A stretch of 64,000 nucleotides of DNA from Viridothelium virens. Taxonomy: Eukaryota > Ascomycota > Dothideomycetes > Trypetheliales > Trypetheliaceae. The position numbers and the translations under genes are program-made. Positions 52,541 through 64,000 of the stretch are shown here, piece after piece. The stretch covers positions 684,821 through 748,820 of the forward strand of contig ML991774.1 of assembly GCA_010094025.1 (NCBI GenBank), written 5' to 3'. The first letter of the stretch is position 1; each line of letters starts with the position of its first letter. Below the pieces are notes generated by a model that did no database searches, was not told the DNA's origin, and saw only the letters and a program-made list of their open reading frames with translations.

Positions 52541-53512
52541 ATGGGATTTTCCAAATTCGCGACGTGGGCGCTCCTCGCGTTCCAGGCCTTGCAGACCCAC
52601 GCTGCAATCGAGGTATACTTTTTTTCTTCTCAACCAAGACCAGCATATTTGGAGGCTAGATTCTGACCACATGTTCCTCGCAGGTTGAAGATATCGAGGA
52701 AATTGAAGAAGACACCGAGAATGGGCCCTCTTCCACGCCCAATCTCCAAGTTTCTGTCTCTGCGTCTTTTCCCCAGTCGGAAATTTTTGGCATCAAGTTA
52801 GTCAACGGCCATCCCACTCAGGCCGTCCTTTCCTTCGAGAATAGTGAACCCACACCCATTACCGTCGCCTTCATTGGTGGCTCGCTCTGGACGCCTACGA
52901 TGAGTCCCCAGGGTCAACAGCTTGTGCGCAACCTTACAACAATCCGATACAACGTCGAAATACCTGCGGGAGAAAAGGAGACCTTGACGTATAGCTTTGC
53001 CACCGAGATGCACCCTCAGGACTTGACCCTGAGTCTTGTGTCCGTGTTGGGCAACAACGAGGGTATGTTCTATACTATGCAGGCCTTCAATGAGACGGTC
53101 AGTATTGTTGAAGCTCCTACGAGCATCTTCGATCCGCAAATGTAGGTCCACAAAAACTATCAAAATACACACGACATTGCTAAGAGCAACTTGTAGCATC
53201 TTTCTCTATCTCTTCCTCGCTGGAATCTTCGCTGGGACCTGCTACTTCATCTACAATACTTGGGTCGCTCAGTTGTTTCCCCAGAAACGTCGTGGTGGAA
53301 AAGGAGGCGAACGAGCGAAGCGATCATCTGGCCAATCTAAGAAGGTGGATCCTACCGATCAGGTTTCTGTCTTGGGTGCGGATGGACCGGCTGTCACCAG
53401 TGGGGCTCAGGCTTATGATGAGAGCTGGATTCCGGCACACCATATCAATAGACCTGAGGCGAAGAGGGTTAACAGTGGGGCTACTAAGGTCAAGACTAAA
53501 CCTCGAGCTTAA
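52541..53512 (+). CDS. IRC22: Irc22 / TRAP-alpha-like ER membrane protein
   Basis: Single-pass ER protein of the fungal Irc22 family, related to translocon-associated protein alpha. Three exons: 52541-52612, 52684-53141 and 53197-53512, introns 71 and 55 bp, 281 residues. A signal peptide (MGFSKFATWALLAFQALQTH, cleaved near AAIEV) is followed by an acidic stretch (EDIEEIEEDTE), a luminal beta-sandwich region (LVNGHPTQAVLSFENSEPTP; IRYNVEIPAGEKETLTYSFA; PQDLTLSLVSVL), a transmembrane helix (IIFLYLFLAGIFAGTCYFIY) and a basic cytosolic tail. The second intron splits the codon before IFLYLF. All junctions keep phase and the luminal domain is complete. Confidence 0.9.
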
Positions 53513-54881
53513 AGTTGGAAAAGGACTATATCCATCCTCGGATTCTAAATAGTGCACAGCGGAGGACTTCGAGTTTCGTCAGGCGAAACGCGGGCCGTGA
53601 ACGGGAAGGCCGGCCAAAAGCTAGACCCCTGAATGAAGGTCAGATCAGACCGCGCCTTTGTATAGTTTCATTGTCTAAACTTCAAATAACTCAAGGAGTG
53701 GACCATTCCATCCTTCAGTGATACAACTCTAATTCCTTACTCCCCAAATCTGCATAACAGACCTCCGAAGTCTAAGAACACCCCCAAAGGGCTTGGGCCT
53801 TATTAAGACAAGCTGGGACTATTTGATCTTCAACGTTTCATGTATAACCTCTTTCTCAGGTCACATTGCATTGGTTGTGGACTGTCTTAGCTTCCAAAGT
53901 ATTTGCCAGTGTAATCAGCGATAACATTTCCAGCACTACTCTTTCCTAAAAAGGAGCTCACAACGATGCTGAAATGCTTATTGACAGACACGAGTACAGC
54001 GCATAAAGCTTTATAATAGCTCCTCGAATCCGCCAAGCAAGTTCTGAGAAACGGCAGGTGTGTACGCACCACAAGCATGAAGCCTGATACTGAAAGAAAA
54101 TATTACAGGACTACAGTTCCGCGCGCGTTCATTTCGAATTGACACCACCAAATATCCAGATCGAAGCGGCCACAAGGGGTTGCAATCAGAAATCTTGGCA
54201 GTGCGGCTCTTCGATCTGATTAAATAAGCCCGGTATTGCACGCACTACCACCTATCGTCATACGTGACTGATGCTTCACATCCAAAGACTCCAAGTCGTT
54301 TGTCCGGAAAAAGGACGATCGATTCTCCTCACCACGGACAGCCAGCCGGATATACCTGGAGCCACATTGTACCTAATTGGTCGAAAACGCAGGATTCAAC
54401 AGGCACGGGCCTGCAAGACCAGTGACAGTTGCTGTCGCCTACATGGTTGAAAGGAGAAAAGCTATTGGAGGTGACTCAGAATATCTTATCGAATGTCGAC
54501 TAGAGAAAACCTCGAGCTCATGAATGCGACGTCAGGCTTGCAATACGGCCTAACCAAGGCAACTCAAAAACTATTCCAGCCCGGCCATCATACCCACCGT
54601 AGCGCCAAGACCTCGTCGACGCCAGAGATGTTACAAGAATGAGAAAGCCAACCCTCCAGGCTTATTTATTGACTCGGTCGACTGAGGCAAGTCGACACGA
54701 TTCCTTCGCCCAAAAGCTCAGACAGCCCGTGCCCGCCGGTCATCTATCAGTCAGATCTCAAATCCAAGACTCATACACCACCGACTCTTCTCCTTACCAA
54801 GTCTTCCGATCCCACAAGCTCTCTGCTGGCCACAAAGCCCCACGAACACTAGGCTCACTCCATCCAACACGACCTCCTCAA
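53513..54881. other. Convergent intergenic region
   Basis: 1.4 kb between the Irc22 and Ase1 stops. Short frames only; no repeats or RNA genes were recognised. Confidence 0.55.
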
Positions 54882-57535
54882 CTAAAACCCACTCTCATCC
54901 GTCCACCCTGCCTCACTTCCCTCCACAGCAACCTCCTGCTCCTGCCCACGATACCCTCCCAACCCCCTCACCCTCTTCCCCATCCCCGGCTCTGCACCCA
55001 CATACCCCTCCAACACCGGCGGACCCCTCTTCCCCAACCCTTGCGCATGCGCCTGTGCCTGCCTCCCCATCGCCTTCACCATCCGCGCCCGATACGCATC
55101 CTGCTGCTCGCGCTCGCGCTCCCAGTCGCCCGGCTCGCTCGCATCGTCGTACGTCTCCCAGTTCTCGCTGCCGGACTCCGCGGTGGCGTGCCCCGCCGAG
55201 CTCATCGACGTGTTGCTGATCTGGCGGCTGCCTGTGCCGTTCGCGGTACTGCCGGGGCCGCTGTAGGACGAGACGCCGGAGGTGTAGCCCGTTTGGGAGC
55301 TGTAGCTTGATGCGGTGTAGTATGGGGGTCGGGTCGAGGAGGCGGTGGAGGAGGCGTGGCTGCGTGACTGCTGCTGTTGGTGCGTTGGGAAAGCGTGGTG
55401 CTCGCCGCGATCGTCGTAGACGTCTTCGGGCTCGACGTGGCGGACGATGTTGGAGCTCTGATGGCCGTCGTGGGCTGCGGTATCGGAGTCGGAGGTCGGA
55501 GGAACGAAGAGGTCCTTCATCTTTGGAGGCGGAGCGCGAGGCGGTGGTGCCATTCGGCCGCGGACGGTGCCGTAACCGTTTTCGAGCTCACTGACTGCGG
55601 CGGCAGGGCCAGGGCGTGGTCGGCGCTCTGGCGAGTTGTTGCCATGCGGCATGTTGGAGAGAGGAGCGCGTGCTGGAATCTTGGACGGACTGTTGCGAGT
55701 GGCAGAGGCGGCGGATACCGAACTCCCGAGCATAGAGGAGCTGCCAATGGTTGAGCTGCCAAGAACGGAGTGCGAGAGAGCGGATTGAGATCGTCCTAAT
55801 TGGGCGGTGGGTGTCTTTGAACGAGGCGGAGCGCCACGCAGTGTTCCACCTTTCTGGGTCAAGGTACCTGAAGACTTGGCGGATTTTGCAGGAAGTGGAC
55901 AATTAGGCGTTTTTGACCTAGGGGGAAGAGGCCTGGCGTTGGCAGCAGCGGCTGCAAGCTCATCAAAATATCGCTGCCCGTGGACCAGGAATGGCCTGCC
56001 ATACTCATTCTCCCAGTTCTCCAGCACTTTGATGAGGTCTGCCTCAAGCTTCGGTAATTCCTTTGCAATCCGCTTTCGCATCTTTTCTTCGCGGAGGAGA
56101 CGGGTCGGATCGCGCTTTTCGCCTTTGTTGCCTCGCGCCATCAGTCGAGAAGCATCTTGGCTCGAGGCTTGCAGATCGTCACGTTCCTTAACAAGCGTAC
56201 GATGCCTATCGATCATCTGCAGCGTGGGGGCACGTTGCTCTCTGAGTGCCTCCAAGCGGGCGATCTCAGCTTCGTGGGCGGAGAGAAGCGCATCGCTGTA
56301 TACATCTAGTAATTCTTGAAGTTAGTAGAACCCTCTCATGAGAAAGTCGTGCAATACTGACCGGAGAAGGCGGGTGTAAATTCTAGCATCTCCTCTTCCG
56401 AAAAGTAGAGACTGTCCCATAGCTCCTGGAGTTTGTAACGAGCATCCTCGACAAAGATGTGCAGATTCTGCCGTTTTAATTCGTTCAGTCGTGAAAGTTC
56501 ATCTTCGAACTCATTTATAGTCCTCAGTCCGCAACCACGATTACCTGATAGGAAGGCTTTGCGGTCTCGTTCTTCAACACCGAGACGTTCCCACAGCTCT
56601 TCAACAGACATCCTAAGCTCTTTTAATCTCTTCTCTCGCATGCGCTTCTCTTCCACTAACTTGTCCCTCCGGCCTCGAAGTCGGTTAAGGTCATCCTGGT
56701 GAAGACCAAGTTGTTCGGGAGCATCGCGAGCACACGCGACAACGTTGCTGTCAGTCTGCGCTTGAGGGGTGCCAAGTTCTGCCCAGAGGGAGATCATGTC
56801 GTCTGCCAGCGCTTTGACAGTCGAAAGGCGACGATTGTACTCCTCATACACGCGAGTAAATTCATTATCAAGTGCATTTACATATGTCGGAGAAAGGTCG
56901 AATGTGGGAGACACAGTGCCATCAGATGATGCTTTCGGAAGTTTGATCTTTACGAAAGATGTTTCAAGATGAGACGCGTAGGATTCGAGCGCTTCAACAA
57001 GTTCTGTAACGAGGTCAGCGTTGCTCAGACAAACAAGGTGGACCGATATGAATACTTTTCACTTGTTCGAACCGTTCACGGTGGAGCTTGCTAATGGTAT
57101 TGTGTTTCTCTTTAAGACCCTGTAAGCAGCGAAGGAGCGGGAATGAAACCTTCAGATCTTCGTCTTCTAGCTCGTAGTCGCTTCGCTGTTTCGTATCATC
57201 GAGAGACGCTTCCATCTGCCTGACGGTCTTAATCAGGCGACGTGCTTGTTCTGTGAGGTCATTCTTCTCTCTGCGCCACAAATGTCAGTTCAGATTGGAG
57301 GGTCTAGGTAAGTGATTACGCACGTCGATACTAGTCGAAGTTGATTATGAAGTGTTTCCGCCAGTGCAGAGAACAGCTGCAGATGCGATTAGCCAAGGCT
57401 TCACGAATATGAACGGGATGGTACATTTGATTCGCGTGATTCTCGCTCATGGCTAGGAATTCCGATATCATCGAATAAGCCATGAAGTTGCGTAATAATT
57501 GTAGAGATTTGCTGAGACAGATAGCTAGAATCCAT
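54882..57535 (-). CDS. ASE1: Anaphase spindle-elongation protein Ase1 (MAP65/PRC1 family)
   Basis: It bundles antiparallel microtubules at the spindle midzone. Five exons: 57535-57425, 57376-57324, 57270-57056, 57003-56362 and 56305-54882, introns 48, 53, 52 and 56 bp, 814 residues. The start is the ATG of MDSSYLSQQISTIITQLHGL. Junctions restore continuous helical sequence (RLVSTEKNDLTEQARRL; QVKKLVEALESYASHLE; TPAFSDVYSDALLSAHEAEI). The MAP65 microtubule-binding spectrin block includes RRDKLVEEKRMREKRLKELR, VEELWERLGVEERDR and LQELWDSLYFSEEE, and continues past the last intron with KVLENWENEYGRPFLVHGQR. The C-terminal 300 residues are basic and disordered, with two RSKTP sites suited to Cdk. 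The 3' 600 bp are very GC-rich. Confidence 0.93.
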
Positions 57536-58582
57536 CGCGTCACGACTTGATCGCGGTCCCTGCCTGTTATCTTAAGCTCATGCACCGAGACACCAGAATG
57601 CACCAGGGATCCGAGCTGCCGAGGAATGTCGTTTTTAGCTCTGCGCGCTGGTGGTGCGATCTCGTGAAATCGTCAACAAACGCGTTGCGGGGTAAAGAGC
57701 GTGGAGAAGTGCAAGTCAGATTGGAAGGAAACTTGGTCGCGAGCAGCGATGGAGCAGTTGGTAGGAAGAGAAGGTGTAGATTGGCAGATCTTCATCGCAT
57801 GTAATCGTGTCAATTTTGAGATGGCGTGCAGATATGCTACGATGTTAAGTGGAGCGGCGAAAGTAGGCCGATTTTACTGTATAGGGATTGGTGTTGTTAC
57901 TATGGGCGTTGCTGTGGATACGGGCCTCAGGGCGATCGGACCCGATAAGGTACGATAAAGTACGGTCACGTTATCGGCCGTACCAACCTTGCCTCAGGTA
58001 CCGGATTGCCAAATCTGCCCATGCTTTATCCATGCGAGTACCCAAACCCATGGCCGCGCTTGCGAGTCAAGGTTATTTTTGATTTTCTTAGCATTGAATT
58101 TCTATGGACACTAACTACGCAAGCCAGTAATGGACTTGGGAACCTTGTATGTGCGCCGGGGACAAATATGCTGGAGGTCGAGTTACGCGAGGGTACATTG
58201 GGGTTTTACATGACGGGGAATCTTGGTGATCATAAATGGTCATGACGAAGGGGCGAAGAATGGTGCTGGGTTTGATCTGGGATCATGGGATAAGAGTGTG
58301 GTCAAAAAAGTCTTCAGTGGAGAGCCAAGGGACCAGACTCGGAGACGCCGTTCCTATTCTTAAGTGTCCGTCCCTTCAAGGCCACCAGTCAGAACCATTG
58401 TTCCGGGTCGGTCCCTCCTTATCCAGGAGGTCGGATACTGTTTCGGGGGAGATCGAATTTTCCTAAGCAACTTCACAAAGGCGCATGCTTTCTGAGAGAG
58501 AGTCACAGAGAGTACACGTCTTACATGTCCCAGCTTGCCAGATTTGGATCTCATGCCACGTCCTAAAGGCCAATATTGGAAT
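57536..58582. other. Intergenic region between ASE1 start and importin-alpha stop
   Basis: Ase1 promoter side. An imperfect inverted repeat (GGTACG...CGTACC) lies near 57955-57992 and may be a decayed element tip. No gene was recognised. Confidence 0.5.
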
Positions 58583-60531
58583 TCACATATCCATGGAATC
58601 TCCGCCGTTGGCAAACTGGAACTGTGGGTTTTGTTGTTGAGCGCCAAAGCCAAATGTGCCATCTTGACCCTGCTGAGGAGCAAGCTCATTGATATCGTTG
58701 CCTTCGCCTTCTTCATCGGAGAAGTACTTCTCAATGATATTGTACGCTTTCATGTAGATCTCCTCGTTTGCGTTGTTCTGACAGTCGTGAATCTTCTCCA
58801 TACCTCCGCATTCTTCAATGAATAGCGCGTAACGGTTAATGGCCTGTTGCTCGGCAGAATTGACGGATGCCTCACGATCCATCTCTCCGACCTTGAGAAT
58901 ATTCTCCAACCCATCAAGAGCAACCTGGATGATCTTATTGTCCGGACAGACAAGAAGGTCGCAGAGTGGCTTAATGGCGCCATTGCTAACCAGATAACGA
59001 ATCTGATCGGGCTTTTGCAATCCACCAGATGTCGCATTGGAAATTGCCCAGCATGCCTCCTTACGGGTCTTGAAGTCGCCGTTCGAAAGCAAGTGAATCA
59101 GTGGCTGAACAATGTTCGCGTCAATGACGGCCTGGATCTGGGTTGAGTTGCCGGCCGTGATGTTGGAGATCGTCCAACACGCCTCTTTGCGGATTCCATC
59201 CTTACTAGAGCTAAGCAACGAGAGCAGTGCTGGAAGGGCACCACAATTAATGATGACTTGTGTTTGAACATCATCACCAGTAACAATGTTGCCAACCGAA
59301 CGAAGAGCTGGCGTCTGGACGGATGTCGAAGCATGCATAAGAAGTTCGACAAGGCGGCGGGGAATGCCAGCTTCAATCACGGCTTGAATCTTATCATTGG
59401 AGCCATCAGAAAGATAGGATATCGCCCAGCAAGCATCGATGAGAACCTCATCATCTAAAGAGTAGACGAGCTTGGCCAATACAGGCAGAGCAGGAGCAAT
59501 CTGAATATTTGTAAGCTTCAAGTATGTGGTGAAACGAGTAGGAGGAACGTACTGTCTGCCAGTCCGGTTGTGGTGTCTTGCCACGACAGAAATTGCTGAG
59601 AGTCCACGTAGCATTTCGTAGCATACTGAGTTTGCGACTATCGCCCAAGAGTGCCAGAAGAGGTCGAAGAGCGCCTTGTTGGAGAACGAAGTCCCGACAG
59701 TTGGGACTGTCACCGGCAATATTTCCCAAAGCCCAAACAGCCTGCTCCCTGACATCCGGTTCATGACTACTCAGCAATTCAACGAAAATGGGTACAGCAC
59801 CAGCAGCGATGACCACCTGTGTTTGTTGAGCAGATCCGGAAGCGATGTTGGTGAGGGCCCAAGCTGCCTCGAATTGGACAAGAGTGTGGGGAGATCGAAG
59901 AAATTCGACGAAGCGGCTGACAACACCAGTCTCTATGACCTTTTCGATCGGCGGGTTGCGCTCTTTGGATAGTAGTTTGCGAAACTTGGTGGTAGCGGCG
60001 ATTTGATCGTCTATCTGCTCCGAGAAAACGCCCCGCACCATTTGAGGAAGCTCCTCGTTAAGCTGTGATTGGAATGATTAGCATCACCGAGTTTTGATTC
60101 TAAGAGACAGTTGGATAGTAGAGCAATGATCTTGTCAATGGACTGGAAGACATGCGCGCAGCAGAGAGAACCTGTGGGTTTCTGTACTCGGCGACGACCA
60201 CTTCCGTCAAGTCTCTGACAGCGCTACCAGATTGAGAGCATGCCATGACACGACATCTGGGTGGTCATGGAGAAATTAAAAAGCACGAGCATACCTGGCT
60301 TTCAATATTCCCACCCTCATCATCGCTATCCGGTGCAGCCCCTACTCCGGCGCCTAAAGCAGGACCCTCACGGGAAGTGATACCTCTCCTCTTTGCAAGA
60401 TTTTCCTCCCGCTTGGCTTTCCTGATCTCAACCTGCTGTTCTTCACGACGGCGTCGCAGCTCATCGGGCTTGAAGGTATTCTTGGCTTTGAAAGCCGTAC
60501 GACGATGTTCTGGAATATAGCGCTCCGCCAT
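58583..60531 (-). CDS. SRP1: Importin subunit alpha (karyopherin alpha)
   Basis: Adaptor that binds classical nuclear localisation signals and importin beta. Three exons: 60531-60295, 60062-59553 and 59500-58583, introns 232 bp and 52 bp, 554 residues. The N-terminus is the importin-beta-binding domain ([20 protein letters not shown]... [11 protein letters not shown]). The join [23 protein letters not shown] leads into the Armadillo array, with repeated W..SN-type NLS-groove motifs ([78 protein letters not shown]). The acidic C-terminus ends with a Gln/Gly/Phe-rich tail. The first intron is far longer than the others in this window. Divergent from Pot1. Confidence 0.96.
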
Positions 60532-61212
60532 GTTTGCAACTTTGCGCTCAGCAGTGCGGTGGATGTAACAAGGGGAGTTGTGGGACTCAGAAAGAGAGCT
60601 TATGCAGGTGGCATGCAAGTGAAAAGTGAGAGGGAGCAAGGCAGAGGCTGGGGTGAGTGCAAGAGGGAATCCGAGTGAAGAGCAGCGGCCTCTCGCGAAG
60701 ACTTCCTACGTTTGCCCGGAGTGGGCACCTGGGCAGGGGGACGCCGCCAGCACGTGACTCAGCCCCCCGCAACAGCCAGAACCTCCCGTCGAGGCGGCTT
60801 TCAGCGTGAATGCAAGGTGGGTGAGCGCGACGCGACTTTCTAAATATCACCCTTCACGCGTCCTCCATTCACCGGAGTCGAAATATTTATCAACTGACCT
60901 GACGCAACCAAACGCTTATCAATTCCGTAGGTAATTTGCTTGGAATCCACCTAAGTGAAATTTTTCGTCCGCTCATACTCTACACATGTTGTTCCAAGCG
61001 CTTGCCCAGACGTATCTCATTCAGTACGTACAAGGTACGGCAGTAATATGAGTGAGCACGATGTTCATTGTAGCTTTGGTATCCGCTAAGGTCTACTGAC
61101 AGACCTTATGTTCATGCAAGAGTTCTCTCTAATCCTCCTCCACCATATTGCCTTTCCCAAATACTCAATTCTTTTGCACATGCATTAAGGCCAGAGCGTT
61201 TAAAGTATCAAC
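60532..61212. promoter_or_regulatory. Shared divergent region of importin alpha and POT1 with ACGCG motifs
   Basis: 681 bp between divergent starts. ACGCG at 60830-60834 and a full ACGCGT at 60856-60861 (MBF-type core). No gene inside. Regulation is inferred only. Confidence 0.4.
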
Positions 61213-63303
61213 ATGTCCGCGAATCTTCCCCAAAACTACTGCACTCTGCCTGAGGCTCTGAAGACATGCGAAAAGCCGATCAATGTCATTGGCATGGTTA
61301 CGGACCATATGCCTCCAACACGTACCCGTGACGGTGAGCTGCTACCCAATGCCGGCTCAACAAATACTAAGAGAGACACATAGATCTTCTGTGCACTCTT
61401 GTCCTGCAGGACCAAGAACTGCGCAGTAATGGACTCCGGGTGAGATGCTTTGGACGTACAGAGGAGTTCTTACCCAAGGTCAAATCTTTAGGTGACGTTG
61501 TGATTCTTCGCAATATCAAGGTTTGCATCACCAGATGCACGCAAACTTAGTTATCAAAGTACCTGACAACACTGCAACAGGTCAAAGAATTCAGAGGAGA
61601 AGCAATTGCAATGACCAACAAAAGCTCCTCGTGTGTTGTTCTTTACCACGAATCCATACCGAAGCCCGGATATCAGGCTCCTTTCAGTGGTGACAGGCAA
61701 TTACCGCATGTTGCAACTCGTGGTGCAGCCTCACCATCCAGTCCGGAACAGCTTTATGCGATCTATCTAAAAGAAAACCTGAATTCGCTCGAACTTCATG
61801 CCCATAGTGTCGGCGTGCAAAGCCAGCATCAATCGAGTCCTCGCCAAACAAAATTCTCTCTCATCAAGGACATCAGACCCCAAAGTTTTTATGACCTTGT
61901 CGGACAAGTCATCAAGGTCTTCCCCACCTCATACGGCGAAGTAGATCTATACGTAACGGATTATACTTCCAACAGTCTATTGCCAGATCATGCATCTCCT
62001 AATGAGGGCTCCAATGCAGAAAACCGACATAATTATGGTGACGAGTTTGGCTATTCTGATCCGGTCCAGCAGAAGTGGCAGGGTCCTTTTGGGAAGCTGA
62101 CTCTGAAGATTGAGCTCAAGCATCCCCACGCAAGCTATGCCCAATTCCAGGTAACTGTTGGTGACTTTGTCGCTCTCCAGAATGTGCGCATCAAACCCGA
62201 TAGTCGCGGAAATCTTGAGGGCAATATTTTCCCTGATCATCTAGCTCCCGACCGTGTTCTTGTTCAGAAAATTACAACTAGTAAGAATGAACGAGTGCGC
62301 AATGTGAAGTTGCGAAAAGAGGAATATGAAAGCACCCTCGGCACCAGTGTGACAGACGAGGTCCCAGCAAACAGACAACCGAGTGCAAAGAGCAGAAAGC
62401 GGGACAAGAAACAGAAGAAGGCTGAAGCAAGAAAACATGGCGAGGCGAGACTCCGTGATGAAATAAAGATGTTGAATGGGACCAAAGATGAAAATCAGAA
62501 GAATCAACATGGTAAAAGCCGAGGAGCGGTTGATTATCTCTGACTTTTTGCTAATTATCCCCAGTCCAATGTCAGCACGGTGCCGTTTCCCTGACGCGGA
62601 TCAGAGATATAGTGAACAGTCCTCGCCTGCAAGACAAGACTCCCTCGGGCATTGAGCGCATGCTCCCTTTCATTAATGCGAAATACCGGTCTAGTATCCG
62701 AGTAGTCGATTTCCATCCTCACAACTTGGAAGACTTTGCACACGCATATGACGATGCTGTATACAATGATGCAGAACATTCAGAGAATGATGATCAAGAT
62801 TGCATGGAGATTGATGGGGAGACCCATAAAAAGTGGGAATGGGGATTTTATCTTCTCGTCGAGGACGCGAGACGCCCAAGAATAGCGGAACTCAGAACAA
62901 GTTTGAAGCTCCTTGTAGCTGGAAAGGATGCCGAATTTCTGCTCGATATGGAGGCGACAGAGTAAGCTCTCCTCTCTCAATTTAGATAAGCACAGCAGTA
63001 TTCTCATTCCACGCGAACAGTTTACGGAAGGACGAGGAGATTCTTTCGAAGCTCCGGGAGAAGCTCTTCATCCTATGGGGTGACCTTGAGGAGATCAAAG
63101 CAAAAGCCGCCATCGGAGGCTATACTCCCGATCCAGCTCTATCCATGCTTGGCAAAGCCGGGTTCCCATGTTCCAGCAGGCCTTTCGAGTGCTGTATAAT
63201 GGAATATGGGGTCCCCGTAGGAAGCAAAGAAGGGGACGAGGAAGATGCGGACCTTCAGTGGATGAGGATGCACAAAATATTTGACACAACCATCAAAGGT
63301 TGA
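61213..63303 (+). CDS. POT1: Protection of telomeres protein 1
   Basis: Single-stranded telomere-end binding protein of the shelterin-like complex. Five exons: 61213-61333, 61384-61520, 61581-62511, 62565-62961 and 63021-63303, introns 50, 60, 53 and 59 bp, 622 residues. The first OB fold (telo_bind) runs over exons 1-3: KPINVIGMVTDHMPPTRTRD, DLLCTLVLQDQEL, RCFGRTEEFLPKV, GDVVILRNIKVKEF. A second OB-like part follows (QSFYDLVGQVIKVFPTSYGE... VDLYVTDYTSN... GDFVALQNVRIKPD). A basic linker (AKSRKRDKKQKKAEARKHGE) precedes a further folded region with KYRSSIRVVDFHPH and WGFYLLVEDA. Every junction keeps phase. The C-terminus (residues 530-622) is short and acidic. Confidence 0.92.
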
Positions 63304-63726
63304 TGAGGTCGAACTTAAGACTACACACGATTTCAAAGCTGTAGGCTAGAGGAATGATGCATTCCGCACTTGTATATTGATACCCTCAAAGTAGATAAGT
63401 CGAGGTGGCTGCTTATCCTATCAAATCCCAATCAGCCATCTCACCTCAAGTACTAGAAGAGCTGCAATTCACCAACCTGATTCGTACTTATGTATGATGC
63501 CACTGTGAGATCAAGTCCTCTGTCCAGTCTTTTACGCAGCCCGCCTTGGTTGGGCGGCTACATATAAGACAGTAACTCCACTTGCCCCCATTTTTGCTTC
63601 CTTCAGGCCCTGCAATCGAGACTCAAGTGTAATCATAACCTCATCATTGATAACATAACAAAATTGCTTCGCTCTTATACCCAGGGTATCCGTGAAAGCG
63701 CCCACATCTATCAGTAATATACTTTA
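63304..63726. other. Convergent intergenic region
   Basis: This lies between the Pot1 stop and the stop of the gene at the right edge. Nothing supportable was seen. Confidence 0.6.
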
Positions 63727-64000
63727 CTACTTTCTCCCTTTTTTCTTCTTCTTTCCACCTCCCTGGCCTCCGCCGCCCTGTCCAGCTCCACCCTTTGTCT
63801 CACCACTCACAGCTTTGGGGACCGGTGTGTTCCTGCCTGTGCCCTGCTCTCCAACTGCTCCCTCCGCTGCCGCCGCCTCATCCTTGATTTCCTCATCTGG
63901 TGATGCTGCCATGGACCGCCCAAGTCTACCCATGACAGCTACTAGGCGTCCGACCTCTGCTGCTTGATCTGTGCGGTACTTGAGAGTGACTCCCGAAGCT
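63727..64000 (-). CDS. C-terminal part of an SRP9/SRP21-like signal recognition particle protein (5' end outside window)
   Basis: About 90 codons, open to the right edge. The visible start of the frame reads VTLKYRTDQAAEVGRLVAVM then GRLGRSMAAS, which resembles the second half of the fungal SRP9/SRP21 domain (the 'LKY.TD.A.EV.RL' helix). A Gly/Ala/Glu-rich linker and a poly-basic end (GGKKKKKGRK) follow, as in fungal Srp21 proteins where the tail may contact RNA. The N-terminal half of the domain is off the window, so the call rests on one motif. Confidence 0.6.
   Translation of the reverse strand, partial: ASGVTLKYRTDQAAEVGRLVAVMGRLGRSMAASPDEEIKDEAAAAEGAVGEQGTGRNTPVPKAVSGETKGGAGQGGGGQGGGKKKKKGRK

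Noticed and set aside
57955-57992. Imperfect GGTACG...CGTACC inverted repeat
   Set aside because: Short and imperfect; might be an old element tip but no second copy could be aligned with confidence.

Overview
The window is nuclear DNA of a filamentous ascomycete (Pezizomycotina). The evidence is dense genes on both strands, introns mostly of 46-96 bp with GTRNGT-type donors and CTAAC/CTGAC-like branch sites, and proteins of clearly fungal type (Mch1, Kcs1, Rrp5, Ybp1, Ubc6, Irc22, fungal Pot1, a DUF7923-type CCCH protein). I cannot name the species or class.

Layout, left to right: 3' end of an unrecognised gene (2-964, +); Mch1 transporter (-); Kcs1 inositol-pyrophosphate kinase (-); Rrp5 ribosome-biogenesis factor (-) head-to-head with a Cdt2-like WD40 protein (+); a small secreted protein (+); Ybp1 (-); DNA polymerase delta catalytic subunit (-) head-to-head with a serine-palmitoyltransferase small subunit (+); a rhomboid protease (+); a C2H2 zinc-finger protein (-); a small protein with a myristoylation-type N-terminus (-); cyanase with a mitochondrial-looking presequence (-); a gene-poor stretch of about 2.6 kb (35.3-38.0 kb) holding a small gene made of six 11-residue repeats (+); a DHHC palmitoyltransferase (+); a GT90/CAP10 glycosyltransferase (+); Ubc6 (-); a DEAH helicase of DHX57 type (-) head-to-head with aprataxin/Hnt3 (+); a CCCH zinc-finger protein (-) lying between two related foldback/MITE elements; Irc22/TRAP-alpha-like protein (+); Ase1/PRC1 (-); importin alpha (-) head-to-head with Pot1 (+); and the C-terminal end of an SRP9/SRP21-like protein (-). 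I rebuilt exon structures by hand from splice signals, checking reading phase and conserved protein motifs at each junction.

These are mostly housekeeping genes (replication and telomeres: Pol3, Cdt2, Pot1; mitosis and nuclear import: Ase1, importin alpha; ribosome and RNA: Rrp5, helicase; ER and membrane: Ubc6, Irc22, rhomboid, SPT small subunit). They do not form a pathway cluster. No tRNA, rRNA, LTR element or secondary-metabolite cluster was seen.

The points most worth a second look are: (1) the repeat-peptide gene at 36.8 kb, whose repeats differ mostly at synonymous sites, including a TCG/AGT serine switch; (2) a recurrent base-composition pattern in which the 3' part of many genes is first very rich in C-ending codons and then in G-ending codons; (3) a tandem duplication in the CCCH gene where an apparent stop codon is also the 3' splice site of a possible newly formed intron; and (4) a foldback MITE family flanking that gene.
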